Source: Bacteroidota bacterium (GTDB taxonomy: Bacteria > Bacteroidota > Bacteroidia > Bacteroidales > FEN-979). From it: a stretch of DNA of 64,000 nucleotides. The notes below the pieces were generated by a model, which did not search any database, was not told the DNA's origin, and saw nothing but the letters and a program-made list of their open reading frames with translations. Where the stretch lies: NCBI GenBank assembly GCA_026391355.1, contig JAPLDH010000053.1, positions 1 through 64,000 on the forward strand, read 5' to 3'. A program made the translations under genes and the position numbers. The number at the start of each line of letters is the position of its first letter. Position 1 is the stretch's first letter. Shown here in pieces: positions 17,110 through 25,758 of the stretch.

Positions 17110-20100
17110 TCAACAAAAACTATATTTCTTAAAATTCTCCGCCTGCTCAAAAATCTCCTTAAATACTTCATCCTTCGGCACCGGTGGATACCCATGTTCT
17201 GCAAGAATCAGGATTAAATCCATTTTCAGTTCCGCCTTAATATCGTCACGGTGTGACCAGTCGGTATATTTGGCTTTGTCATCAACTATGACTTTAACTG
17301 CTTGCGAAAGTGCGATCAACTTGTCTTCAGGATATTCAAAATTGTACTTCTGTGCAATCGCTTTCAGGATGTCGTAGAAGGCTTTTTCTTCAAAATCAAT
17401 TCCCAATGCCTCAAACGAATTACGTTCTTTCTGCAACTCCCTGAAGAGGTTTGCAAATTGCTCGGCTACATCCTCAAGTACATCGCTTTGCAGTGCCTGG
17501 AAATCTTTTCGTTCATTGTATTGCTCTACCAGTTTCTTCATCTTTTTGGTGAAGTCAATACCTTGCATCCTGTTTACTTTGGTAAACTCTGCAATAGCTT
17601 GCTTCAGTAATTGTTGAAGCAATTTTATCCGGGTATTGGGCAATTTGATTTTGTCAATCTTTGCCAGGTACTCATCGCTGAAAATATCGGCATTGTTTTT
17701 TGGATCGTTTTTGTCGAAGGCAAATATTTCTTCAACTCCCTCGCTTATCAATGCTTCCTTGATCATTTCTCTGACCCGGTCATTCATTTGTGCGGCATCG
17801 GGGGCATCACCTATTGTCAGTTTGTGAATGATGGCCTTAATGGCAAAGTAGAAATGAATTTGATCCCTTTCAAATCGGCTGATGGCTTCATTGCTGCAAC
17901 AAAGATTGTAAGCAGAACGTAGTTTTTTGACCATAGAAACAAAACGGTTTTCCATCTCTTCGGTCAGTTGCACAAACTCTGCTGCGTGGTTCAGACAACT
18001 CAATTGTTGTAAAGGGCTGCCTTTGAAGTAGGATGTTGTGTCGAACCTGTAAAATAGCTTTGCCAGCAAATCCAACTGGTCTTTTACAATTACAATCGCT
18101 TTGTCAATATCTTCAAAATCATCACCGTGTACTTTGCTGTATTTCTTCAAAGCCACATTCATATTGCTTTTTATGCCAATATAATCGACTACCAAGCCCA
18201 TTTCTTTCCCTTCATAGACACGATTCACCCGGGAAATCGTCTGAATTAATGAATGTTGCTGAATCGGTTTGTCAATGTAAATGGCTTCAAGAAAGGGAAC
18301 ATCAAAACCGGTAAGCCACATATCCACCACAATGGCAATCTTAAAATTGGATTTGGCTATTTTAAATTGCCTGTCTGATTCTTTTCTGCTCTCTTTAGTT
18401 CCAAGCATATCGTACAACACTTTCGGGTCATCCTTCTGCCGGGTCATAACCATTTTGATTTTTTCAATGGGTTTCAGTTCTTTTTTTTCTTCGACAGTCA
18501 GTTCTGCACCTTCTTCACATTCCTTTACTTCTGCCCATCCGGGACGCAGGGCAATGATCTCTTTGTACAAATCGTAAGCAATGGGGCGACTGCTGGCAAC
18601 AAACATGACTTTTCCTTTTACAGAAGCTCCTTCTTCAATGCGTTTTTCGTAATGATTCACGAAATCTGCAGCCACTAAATTCAGTCTTTTAGGATCACCT
18701 AAAATCACTTCCAGGTGGGTAACAGCTCTTTTGCTTTCTTCGATCTGATAATCGTTAGTACCTTCTACAGAACATTTTTTGTAGTATTCCTCGATCTCCT
18801 TTAGTTTATCGTCATTCAGCAATACGTTTGCGGCTCTGCCTTCGTAAATAATTTTAACGGTTATTTTATCATCAACGGATTCCTTCATGGTGTAAGCATC
18901 CACCACCTCGCCAAATACATCCAGCGTGGCATCGATCGGTGTACCGGTGAACCCGACATAAGTGGCATTAGGCAATGAATCATGCAGGTATTTGGCAAAA
19001 CCGAATTTTCTGATCACCCCTTTATCGGTAATCTGAATTTTCTGGTCCAGGTTGATCTGCGAACGGTGTGCTTCATCCGAAATGCAAATCACATTGTATC
19101 TATCCGTTAATAAATCTGTGCTTTCCGTAAACTTGTGAATGGTTGTAAGAAAAACGCCGCCACTGTTGCGATTCTGCAATAGTGTTTTCAGTTCAGCCCT
19201 GGATTCAACACTGATCACACTGTCATCGCCAATAAAACTTTTTGCATTGGTGAATTGTGCTGATAACTGGTCGTCCAGATCGGTCCTGTCGGTAATTAAT
19301 AGGATGGTTGGGCTTTCAAAATGGTGGCTTTTCATCAATAACCTTGTCAGATACAACATTGTGAAGCTTTTTCCGCTACCGGTTGCACCAAAGTAGGTCC
19401 CGCCTTTACCGGTACCATGCGGCCGCATATTCAGTTTAATGCTTTCAAACAGCTTATTGGCTGCATAGTATTGCGGATAGCGACAAACAATTTTTATATC
19501 GTCTTTGGCTGTATCGGGGAAATAGATAAAATTGCGGATCACATCCAGCAAACGCTGTTTGTTAAACAATCCCTGCATCATGCTGTACAATGAATTAATC
19601 CCGTCAACCGGTTTATCTTCGGGATTTATTTTCCGCCATGAATAAAAAAAATTGTATGGCGCAAAGAGAGAACCGATTTTGTTGTTCACTCCATCGCTGA
19701 TGACACAGAAAGCATTGTATTTATAGAGTTCGGGAATATCTCTGCGGTAACGTACCGTTAATTGAGTATATGCATCTTTTATGGTTGTCTCTTCTTTCCC
19801 GGCGCTTTTAAATTCCATCACTACCAAAGGTAATCCATTGATGTAAACAATTCCATCGGGGATTCTTTTCTCATAACCGAGTATCTCCAGTTGATTTACA
19901 AACCTGTAAATATTATGGTCTGGTCGTTCGTAAACAGGTCGAAGCTCTGCGGCTAATGGCAATTCATTCGTAATTGTTTCGACAAGTTGGTTTCCTATGG
20001 GTGCAAAATCTATTAAGTGAATATAAAGATCTTTCTTGTTCCGGTCTTCCCGTTTCAGTGGGAAACCGTCGGCCACCAGTTTCATGATGGCTTTGTTGCT

Positions 20101-20331
20101 TTCGTACAGGGCAGAAGACGGATACAAATCCAATTGACGGATTATGCCTTCAATCTCTTTCACGGTAATGTCTTCACCGGCATATTGACTGAGCAAAAAC
20201 TGTTTCAGATCATCGCGAAGCAGCACATCACTCATCTCTTTGTGAATGGTGTCACCGTGGAAGTGCGGTATTTGCTGTGCTTTAAACAGCGCCACAACAG
20301 CTCTTTCCAGTATTTCTTCGGTGAAAGGCAT
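17110..20331 (-). CDS. hsdR: Type I restriction enzyme, R (motor and nuclease) subunit HsdR
   Basis: The 1073-aa protein has the full HsdR layout. An N-terminal nuclease domain carries the E-x-K of PLVVMEFKSAG (about residue 172). The superfamily 2 motor has Walker A GATGSGKSFTML (about 315), DEAH box ISDEAHRSQ (about 410), motif III FTGTPID and motif VI-like QTISRVNRVYEG. A long helical C-terminus follows. With HsdM and HsdS it forms the complex that translocates and cleaves unmodified DNA. It is the last gene of the leftward operon. Its ATG (20331) lies directly after the heptamer tract, so the ribosome-binding region is made of repeat units. All key motifs are intact. Confidence 0.95.
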   Translation of the reverse strand: MPFTEEILERAVVALFKAQQIPHFHGDTIHKEMSDVLLRDDLKQFLLSQYAGEDITVKEIEGIIRQLDLYPSSALYESNKAIMKLVADGFPLKREDRNKKDLYIHLIDFAPIGNQLVETITNELPLAAELRPVYERPDHNIYRFVNQLEILGYEKRIPDGIVYINGLPLVVMEFKSAGKEETTIKDAYTQLTVRYRRDIPELYKYNAFCVISDGVNNKIGSLFAPYNFFYSWRKINPEDKPVDGINSLYSMMQGLFNKQRLLDVIRNFIYFPDTAKDDIKIVCRYPQYYAANKLFESIKLNMRPHGTGKGGTYFGATGSGKSFTMLYLTRLLMKSHHFESPTILLITDRTDLDDQLSAQFTNAKSFIGDDSVISVESRAELKTLLQNRNSGGVFLTTIHKFTESTDLLTDRYNVICISDEAHRSQINLDQKIQITDKGVIRKFGFAKYLHDSLPNATYVGFTGTPIDATLDVFGEVVDAYTMKESVDDKITVKIIYEGRAANVLLNDDKLKEIEEYYKKCSVEGTNDYQIEESKRAVTHLEVILGDPKRLNLVAADFVNHYEKRIEEGASVKGKVMFVASSRPIAYDLYKEIIALRPGWAEVKECEEGAELTVEEKKELKPIEKIKMVMTRQKDDPKVLYDMLGTKESRKESDRQFKIAKSNFKIAIVVDMWLTGFDVPFLEAIYIDKPIQQHSLIQTISRVNRVYEGKEMGLVVDYIGIKSNMNVALKKYSKVHGDDFEDIDKAIVIVKDQLDLLAKLFYRFDTTSYFKGSPLQQLSCLNHAAEFVQLTEEMENRFVSMVKKLRSAYNLCCSNEAISRFERDQIHFYFAIKAIIHKLTIGDAPDAAQMNDRVREMIKEALISEGVEEIFAFDKNDPKNNADIFSDEYLAKIDKIKLPNTRIKLLQQLLKQAIAEFTKVNRMQGIDFTKKMKKLVEQYNERKDFQALQSDVLEDVAEQFANLFRELQKERNSFEALGIDFEEKAFYDILKAIAQKYNFEYPEDKLIALSQAVKVIVDDKAKYTDWSHRDDIKAELKMDLILILAEHGYPPVPKDEVFKEIFEQAENFKKYSFC

Positions 20332-20340
20332 AAATAATGG

Positions 20341-20389
20341 TTAATGGTTAATGGTTAATGGTTAATGGTTAATGGTTAATGGTTAATGG
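20341..20389. repeat. Seven perfect tandem TTAATGG heptamers
   Basis: Seven exact copies follow an imperfect AATAATGG. The tract is the entire gap between hsdR and the upstream four-helix-bundle gene and also encodes that gene's last residues and stop codon (20376-20378, minus strand). It is a likely slippage hotspot, with copy number expected to vary between strains. Confidence 0.95.
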
Positions 20390-20747
20390 ATGACTTTGCG
20401 GTTTTGATTGAACTTGTAATTAGTTTTATAATTTCTGTTGCATCAATATTTAATGATTGAAATGAGTCGTTGGAAATAAATTCCGTTGCAAAAAGTAATT
20501 CCAACCAATAAATTGTTTCATTAATTTCTTTCTGCGCAATTGACATTTTGTGAATAAAGTCAGGTTTGCTTTCTGAATGTTCGGCTTCTCTAATCATTGC
20601 ACCAACTGAGGTTCCGCTTCGCATAAGTTGTTTTGAAAGTACAAATTCCTTTTTCTCCTGAGTTAAAAATTTGTAACAGTTTACAATTCTTATAGAAAAG
20701 TTGAATGTTTTAGTTTTCAGAATATTCTCTTTCATTTCATTAACCAT
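20376..20747 (-). CDS. Four-helix bundle (S23/IVP-like) protein
   Basis: The 123-aa helical protein matches the S23 ribosomal-intervening-sequence / four-helix bundle family (FNFSIRIVNCYK, LSKQLMRSGTSVGAMIREAE, KMSIAQKEINETIYWLELL). These proteins are common, often orphan, cassettes in Bacteroidetes, with no settled function apart from their original discovery in 23S rRNA insertions. Here the gene lies between a truncated rhuM gene and hsdR. Its start codon falls in one heptamer tract (20742-20769) and its stop codon in another (20341-20389). That suggests it arrived as a repeat-flanked unit. ATG 20735 is an alternative start. Confidence 0.85.
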   Translation of the reverse strand: MVNEMKENILKTKTFNFSIRIVNCYKFLTQEKKEFVLSKQLMRSGTSVGAMIREAEHSESKPDFIHKMSIAQKEINETIYWLELLFATEFISNDSFQSLNIDATEIIKLITSSIKTAKSSINH

Positions 20748-20769
20748 TAATCATTGATCATCAACCATT
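20742..20769. repeat. Second TTAATGG-like tract on the right side of the four-helix gene
   Basis: Four heptamers in phase on the plus strand: AACCATT, AATCATT, GATCATC, AACCATT. This is the reverse complement of the word at 20341-20389 with some drift. It supplies the ATG of the four-helix gene on the minus strand. Confidence 0.75.
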
Positions 20770-20774
20770 CTTCT

Positions 20775-21572
20775 TCAGTTTTTCATGTACATGGGGGTTC
20801 GTTGCAGGGCCATGGTTTCGGCAAAGGCAAGATATTGTTCAACCAATAACCCCAACAACTTTATTTCATCTTCATTGAGATAATTTTTGGCAATGGTGAC
20901 ATCTGATTTTTTTATAACGGAAGTAGCTTTTTTGTCGAATGATTGCATTCCCATTAATGGCAGTGAAGCATCTGCCCGGCGATATACCAGTTCGGCTGCA
21001 GTTTGCTGACTGATCGCCCACAGCAATTTGTTTTGAACTACCTTAAAAAAGGAAATGGTTTTCTCGTCTTTTGGGTCGTAATCAATGCTCGTCGAATAGA
21101 TGTCTTTTATTTTCTGATAGAAAAACCGTTCCGAAAGTCTTATTTCCCTGATGCGTTCCTGCAGCTCGTTGAAATAGTTCATGGAGGTGCCGGTTTTGAA
21201 ACGCTCATCGTTCAATGCAAACCCTTTGATGATGTATTCTTTGAGGCGTTGGGTTGCCCAGATGCGGAATTGTGTACCCTGAACAGATTTTACCCGGTAG
21301 CAGACCGAGATAATGACATCAAGGTTGTAAAAGTTGGTGTCATAGTTTTTCTTGTCTGCAGCAGTAGTTCGGAAATTCCGAACAACTGAATCTTCTTTCA
21401 GCTCTCCTTCTTCAAATACATTCTTAATGTGCTCGCTAACAGTGGCTTTCGATTTCTGAAACAGTTCACATAGTTGTGCCTGGGTTAACCAAACGGTTTC
21501 ATCCTCTAAGCGAACATCTATTTTTATATTGCCCTCGGGGTTTTGGTATATGATGATTTCGCCTGTGTTCAT
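20775..21572 (-). CDS. RhuM-family protein, C-terminally truncated
   Basis: The 265-aa protein belongs to the RhuM/virulence-protein family (PF13310): IIIYQNPEGNIKIDVRLEDE at the start, a winged-helix-like segment with TQAQLCELFQKSKATVSEHI, and LDVIISVCYRVKSVQGTQFR in the middle. Compared with its 335-aa paralogue at 22838-23845 it stops right after MALQRTPMYMKN, where the paralogue reads MRRIPMYMSNWIDKLHGFL and continues about 70 residues. The missing tail coincides with the heptamer tract and the four-helix gene. RhuM genes often lie inside type I restriction operons; the function is not established, but DNA binding is likely. The truncated product may or may not be functional. Confidence 0.85.
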   Translation of the reverse strand: MNTGEIIIYQNPEGNIKIDVRLEDETVWLTQAQLCELFQKSKATVSEHIKNVFEEGELKEDSVVRNFRTTAADKKNYDTNFYNLDVIISVCYRVKSVQGTQFRIWATQRLKEYIIKGFALNDERFKTGTSMNYFNELQERIREIRLSERFFYQKIKDIYSTSIDYDPKDEKTISFFKVVQNKLLWAISQQTAAELVYRRADASLPLMGMQSFDKKATSVIKKSDVTIAKNYLNEDEIKLLGLLVEQYLAFAETMALQRTPMYMKN

Positions 21573-21584
21573 TGGTTATTTATT

Positions 21585-22841
21585 TCAGTTTTCTATGGTT
21601 GCAAGTTTTGAGAGAAGTAGGTCGTGCATATTTCTCAATAATTTGTTTTCGTTTTTCTTTTCATCTGCTAATTCAAATTGAGATTTAAATTTATCTGTCG
21701 TCTGTAAAAGAATATCATTCGTTGGTAAGATGAATTTGATATTCAATAGATCTTCTGGATTGATTGATGGATATGTAGATACACTCATTTCCGCTCTAGC
21801 TTGCAAACTCTGCAAATTTTCTTCATTCGTAATTAAAAGATAAATTAGTTCACAACATACATTCGGATATGACGGTTTCAGAACAACAAACCCTGTTGAA
21901 ACTATCATATTTGATTTAGGATTTTTCAAAACTCCAAAATGCTTGAGATTAGGTCTAACAGTTGAAAATATTATGTCATTGTGATTTACTTTTCTCTTTG
22001 CTCTACTTGGAATTTCATCATCTTTCAAATTTAAAGTTTGTATTTCTTCTATCTCATTATTTGTAATATTGCTAGTATCCAAATACTCAATAGATTCAAA
22101 CTTATCCTTTGGTGTCAATGTAGCATAATTGTAATCAACAACATCATAAACCTTTTTCACTTCCCAACCCGTTGGAATCTCCTTCTGCAATTCTTCATTA
22201 AATTCCATTTCCCCACCACTGCTTTTATATGGAAGCCCATTTTCATCCGGTTTACCCAGAGCGAAGTCGAAGGGAAATTCAAAGTCCACAAACCACTGCT
22301 TGTAAATTGCCTGAGCTGTTTCTTCCAATCGTTTTATGATCTGATTGTTCAGGTTAATGCGGTTTACAATGGTGTTGTATTCCTTTACGATGTCTTTTTG
22401 TTTGTCAATATGGGGGATGGGGAGTTGCAGATCGCTGAAAGAATTCCAAGGCAACCCACCACGCACATCAGCATCAGTATAGAACCATGCATTACGGTCA
22501 AATTCTTTTCTGGTAAACCACATCATCAGGTATTCCGGTGAAAGAACGTTCTCATCAATGATTTCAAAAACATCATATGCAGGAGAAACAAGAAAATCTT
22601 CTTCACTTTTTGATAAAGCAACTGGCAACCGGTAATCTCTTCCAACATGCATCCTGTTACAGGCAAATTGTCCTTTCCTGACAATTTTATACGTTGTCAT
22701 ATCAGTTCCGACAATGTTGGCAACCGACGGCATATAATATTTGTCAATGTTGATTCCTAATAAGGTATTAACCTGCAATTCCCTGTTGCGAACGTTAATT
22801 TCACGGATATAATCGCCAATCCTTATATAGCTTGATTTCAT
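21585..22841 (-). CDS. hsdS: Type I restriction enzyme specificity subunit HsdS
   Basis: The 418-aa protein has the usual two target-recognition domains, each followed by a helical conserved region. The first half ends in the coiled-coil stretch INLNNQIIKRLEETAQAIYK and is followed by QWFVDFEFPF, a frequent central spacer phrase in Bacteroidetes HsdS. The second recognition domain starts near IPTGWEVKKVYDVVDYNY and ends in a shorter helix (ENKLLRNMHDLLLSKLA). It determines the bipartite DNA target of the methylase and nuclease. Its ATG overlaps the stop of the upstream rhuM by 4 nt (22838-22841), so coupled translation is likely. The target sequence cannot be predicted from sequence alone. 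Confidence 0.93.
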   Translation of the reverse strand: MKSSYIRIGDYIREINVRNRELQVNTLLGINIDKYYMPSVANIVGTDMTTYKIVRKGQFACNRMHVGRDYRLPVALSKSEEDFLVSPAYDVFEIIDENVLSPEYLMMWFTRKEFDRNAWFYTDADVRGGLPWNSFSDLQLPIPHIDKQKDIVKEYNTIVNRINLNNQIIKRLEETAQAIYKQWFVDFEFPFDFALGKPDENGLPYKSSGGEMEFNEELQKEIPTGWEVKKVYDVVDYNYATLTPKDKFESIEYLDTSNITNNEIEEIQTLNLKDDEIPSRAKRKVNHNDIIFSTVRPNLKHFGVLKNPKSNMIVSTGFVVLKPSYPNVCCELIYLLITNEENLQSLQARAEMSVSTYPSINPEDLLNIKFILPTNDILLQTTDKFKSQFELADEKKNENKLLRNMHDLLLSKLATIEN

Positions 22842-23845
22842 TTCTTATTTCCCCTTTTCGCAGTAGGCAAGCTTTTTATTACCTGATCAAAATCATTTTG
22901 GAGATTATCACTCGACTCAATTTGTTGATGGTGATATTTTTCGTACTCCTGTTCTGCTTTGTTAAGCGCCAGTTCATGGCTTATTTTTCCTGCATGAGAG
23001 AGTATTTCCCGGTCGTTCAGACTTAAAAACCCATGCAGTTTGTCAATCCAGTTGCTCATATACATCGGTATGCGGCGCATCGCCTGACCTTCTGCGAAGA
23101 TCAGATATTGTTCTACTAAATTATTTAGCGCTGATAATTCATCCTGGTTAAGATAATTTTTTGCAATACCCACATCTTGCTTACGCACTTTTATACCTCT
23201 CCAGTTCGTAAGCCCCATGTTAGGCTGCGCACTGTCAGCACGTTCAGCAATAATTTCAGCAGCAGTTTTACCTGTAATTGCCCAATGCATGTTGTTTTGA
23301 ACGGTCTTGAAAAATAGGATGCTCGGTTCAGTAGTGGGATCATAATCAACGCTGGTTGCATAAATATCGGTAATTTTTTGGTAAAACCGCCTTTCACTGG
23401 TACGGATATCCTGTATCCGCCTTGCTAATTCTTCAAAATAATCGAAAGGTAGATCGGGGTTTTTCAATCTCTCGTCATCCAGTACAAAACCTTTAATAAT
23501 AAATTCCCTGATGTGATTTGTAGCCCATTGTCTGAATTTTGTAGCTACATGGCTTTTGATGCGGTAGCCAACTGAGATGATGGCGTCAAGATCATAAAGC
23601 AACTGTTTTCTCTCAACTTCGCGATTTCCTTCTTGTTGAACTATTAAGAATTCCTTAATAGTTGCTTTTTCTTCCAATTCCCCTTCTTCAAATATGTTTT
23701 TTAAGTGCATATTGATATTAGGAACCGTGGTTTGAAACAATTCCGCCATCAATTTTTGCGATAGCCAAACTGTTTCGTTTTCCAAACGAACATCTAATTT
23801 GGTTTTACCATCTTCAGTCTGATAGATGATTATTTGAGAACCCAT
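22838..23845 (-). CDS. RhuM-family protein, full length
   Basis: The 335-aa paralogue of the truncated copy downstream has the same opening (IIIYQTEDGKTKLDVRLENE), a winged-helix-like segment (SQKLMAELFQTTVPNINMHL), a central LDAIISVGYRIKSHVATKFR and an intact C-terminal helix region (LHGFLSLNDREILSHAGKIS). It sits between hsdM and hsdS, overlapping hsdS by 4 nt, so it is an integral operon member. RhuM was named from a pathogenicity-island gene, and its molecular role in restriction loci is unknown. Two divergent copies flanking hsdS suggest a duplication of this position. Confidence 0.88.
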   Translation of the reverse strand: MGSQIIIYQTEDGKTKLDVRLENETVWLSQKLMAELFQTTVPNINMHLKNIFEEGELEEKATIKEFLIVQQEGNREVERKQLLYDLDAIISVGYRIKSHVATKFRQWATNHIREFIIKGFVLDDERLKNPDLPFDYFEELARRIQDIRTSERRFYQKITDIYATSVDYDPTTEPSILFFKTVQNNMHWAITGKTAAEIIAERADSAQPNMGLTNWRGIKVRKQDVGIAKNYLNQDELSALNNLVEQYLIFAEGQAMRRIPMYMSNWIDKLHGFLSLNDREILSHAGKISHELALNKAEQEYEKYHHQQIESSDNLQNDFDQVIKSLPTAKRGNKK

Positions 23846-23882
23846 TAGTTTTTAAGTTTTATTTGATTTTATACTTTTCATT

Positions 23883-23896
23883 AACCATTAACCATT
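23883..23896. repeat. Two AACCATT heptamers at the hsdM stop codon
   Basis: Two units in phase, AACCATT AACCATT, are the same word as the tracts beside the four-helix gene. On the minus strand they encode the last residues of HsdM (EING) and its TAA stop at 23888-23890. Confidence 0.7.
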
Positions 23897-25463
23897 TATT
23901 TCATATCCCAACTCCTTAAAAACGGTCAATAAGTCTTTTCTGGATTGGTCTTCGGCTTTTAAAAGTTCAGCAAACTCTGTTTGCAGGGCTTGCATTTTCT
24001 CGTCAAAGTCAATATTCTCATCCCGGTTAACAAATTCAATGTATTTGCTGGGAACAAGCGAAAAATCTTTTTTTGCAATTTCATCAAAGGAAGCGCTGTA
24101 ACAAAACTCAGGGATGTTCTGGTATTTCGTTTCAAAATCAGTTTGCTGCCAGGTATGAAACGTGCCGGTTACTTGATTGATATTCTCTTCCGAAAATTGA
24201 ATGTATTTTTTTTCAAAAGGAATACCGATTTTCCGCAAATCCATAAAGAGGATTTCCCGTTCACGATTACGGTATTTTTTAATCATTCCGTTCTGTTCAA
24301 TGGTTCTTGCCTTTTTGTTCTTATTCAGGAACCACAAGGTAACACTGATGTTGGTAGTGTAAAACATATCCTGGGGTAAAACAACAATGGCTTCCACCAG
24401 GTTGTTTTCAATCAGTTTCCTGCGAATGGCTTTTTCAGTTCCATCGCCACTTAAAGCTCCATTGGCTAAGACAAAACCAGCAACACCGTTTTCAGAAAGT
24501 TTGCTAACCATGTTCAGGATCCAGGCATAGTTGGCATTGCCTGTCGGGGGAACATCGTAGCCGGCCCATCTTGGGTCGTTGGTCAGTTCGTTATCAGCCC
24601 GCCACTGTTTTTGGTTAAAAGGTGGATTGGCCATGACGAAATCGGCTTTCAGGTCCTTGTGCTGATCGCGGAAAAAGGTGTTTTCGGGGACATCACCCAG
24701 GTTTGCGGAAATACCGCGGATGGCCAGGTTCATTTTTGCAAGTTTGTAAGTGGTGGCGGTGTATTCCTGTCCATAGATGGCGACTTCTTTTGTATTTCCA
24801 TGGTGCGCCTGGATAAACTTTATGCTCTGTACAAACATACCACCCGAACCACAGCAAGGGTCATAAATTTTTCCTTTGTAGGGTTCAATCATTTCGGCAA
24901 TCAGGTTTACAATGCTTTTGGGAGTATAAAATTCTCCTTTACCCTTGCCTTCTGCCAATGCGAACTTGCTCAGAAAATATTCGTACACTCTGCCCACAAT
25001 ATCCTGCTGTTTGTCTTTAAGCGTGTTGATGTTATTTATGGTATCGAGCAGGGAGGCCAGTTTGCTTACATCCAGATTCATCCGGGAATAATAGTTGTCG
25101 GGCAAAGCGCCTTTTAATGCAGGGTTGTTTTTCTCAACGGTAAACAGTGCAGTGTCAATTTTTATAGCAATATCATCCTGCTTTGCATTGGCAATCAAAT
25201 AACTCCAACGTGAAATTTCGGGAAGGTAAAACACATTTTTAGCGGTGTAAAACTCTACCACATTAATGTATTTTCCTTTTCCTTCTGCAATCAATTCATT
25301 TTTGCGTTCTTCAAATTTGTCACTGGCGAATTTCAGAAAGATCAGTCCGAGCACTACATGCTTGTATTCAGATGGTTCTACAGTACCCCTTAGCTTATTG
25401 GCGCTGTCCCACAAAGTTTCTTCAATGCTTTTTTGTTTCTTTTCTTTCGCTTGTTTAGCCATT
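23888..25463 (-). CDS. hsdM: Type I restriction-modification DNA adenine methyltransferase HsdM
   Basis: The N6-adenine methyltransferase is about 524 aa from the ATG at 25463. That start is preferred because it gives the common N-terminus MAKQAKEKKQKSIEETLW; an in-frame ATG at 25498 would add 12 residues. It shows an N-terminal helical domain (LWDSANKLRGTVEPSEYKHV), the SAM-binding motif DPCCGSGGMFVQS (motif I) and catalytic NPPF in FVMANPPFNQKQW (motif IV). It methylates the sequence chosen by HsdS and protects the host. It is the first gene of the operon. The C-terminal codons and stop lie in TTAATGG-type repeats. Confidence 0.95.
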
Positions 25464-25563
25464 TTTTGCTGATAAGTATGAATTCTGCCTTCCCGCATTG
25501 ATGTTCAATATTTATCGGAAAGGATGACACATCGAATTTTCAAATTTATGAAGAAAATGAACT

Positions 25564-25673
25564 CAAAAATGGAATTCCAAATACCGGATGACACCTCTGT
25601 ACAAAAATATTTCCAACGAAGGTAATGTAATCTAAAAATGCCAATTTTCAAGAATGATTGCGGGAAAAGTTGA
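25564..25673 (+). pseudogene. Remnant of a second MNT/HEPN pair
   Basis: Codons 25564-25635 read QKWNSKYRMTPLYKNISNEG and end NVI-stop, matching the C-terminus of the intact nucleotidyltransferase (QEWNSKYWMTPLYKNISKEG, IVI-stop). Two nt later an ATG at 25638 starts MPIFKNDCGKS-stop, at the position of the HEPN start (MPYSRED). About 8 of roughly 75 nt differ, mostly at third codon positions, so the copy is an old homologue and not a recent duplicate. Everything before and after is deleted. A further match to the flank downstream of the intact HEPN gene lies at 25701-25721. Confidence 0.8.
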
Positions 25674-25758
25674 TAATGCGATTATGGATAAAGAATCAGC
25701 TTTATTTATTCAACCATTTCGTGCTTGTTATTAGATTGGTGGATTCGGATTTCCTTAA

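Noticed and set aside
17000-17112. In-frame extension of hsdR past its TGA (about 40 open codons on the minus strand, reading FGKRIPEQMKQNAMQKIG)
   Set aside because: HsdR proteins normally end at the existing C-terminus, and part of the extension overlaps the helicase remnant on the other strand. It could be a scrap of another gene, but I could not identify it.
20341-20389. Tandem TTAATGG repeats as a possible CRISPR array
   Set aside because: Units are 7 nt with no spacers and no cas genes are nearby; this is a simple tandem repeat.
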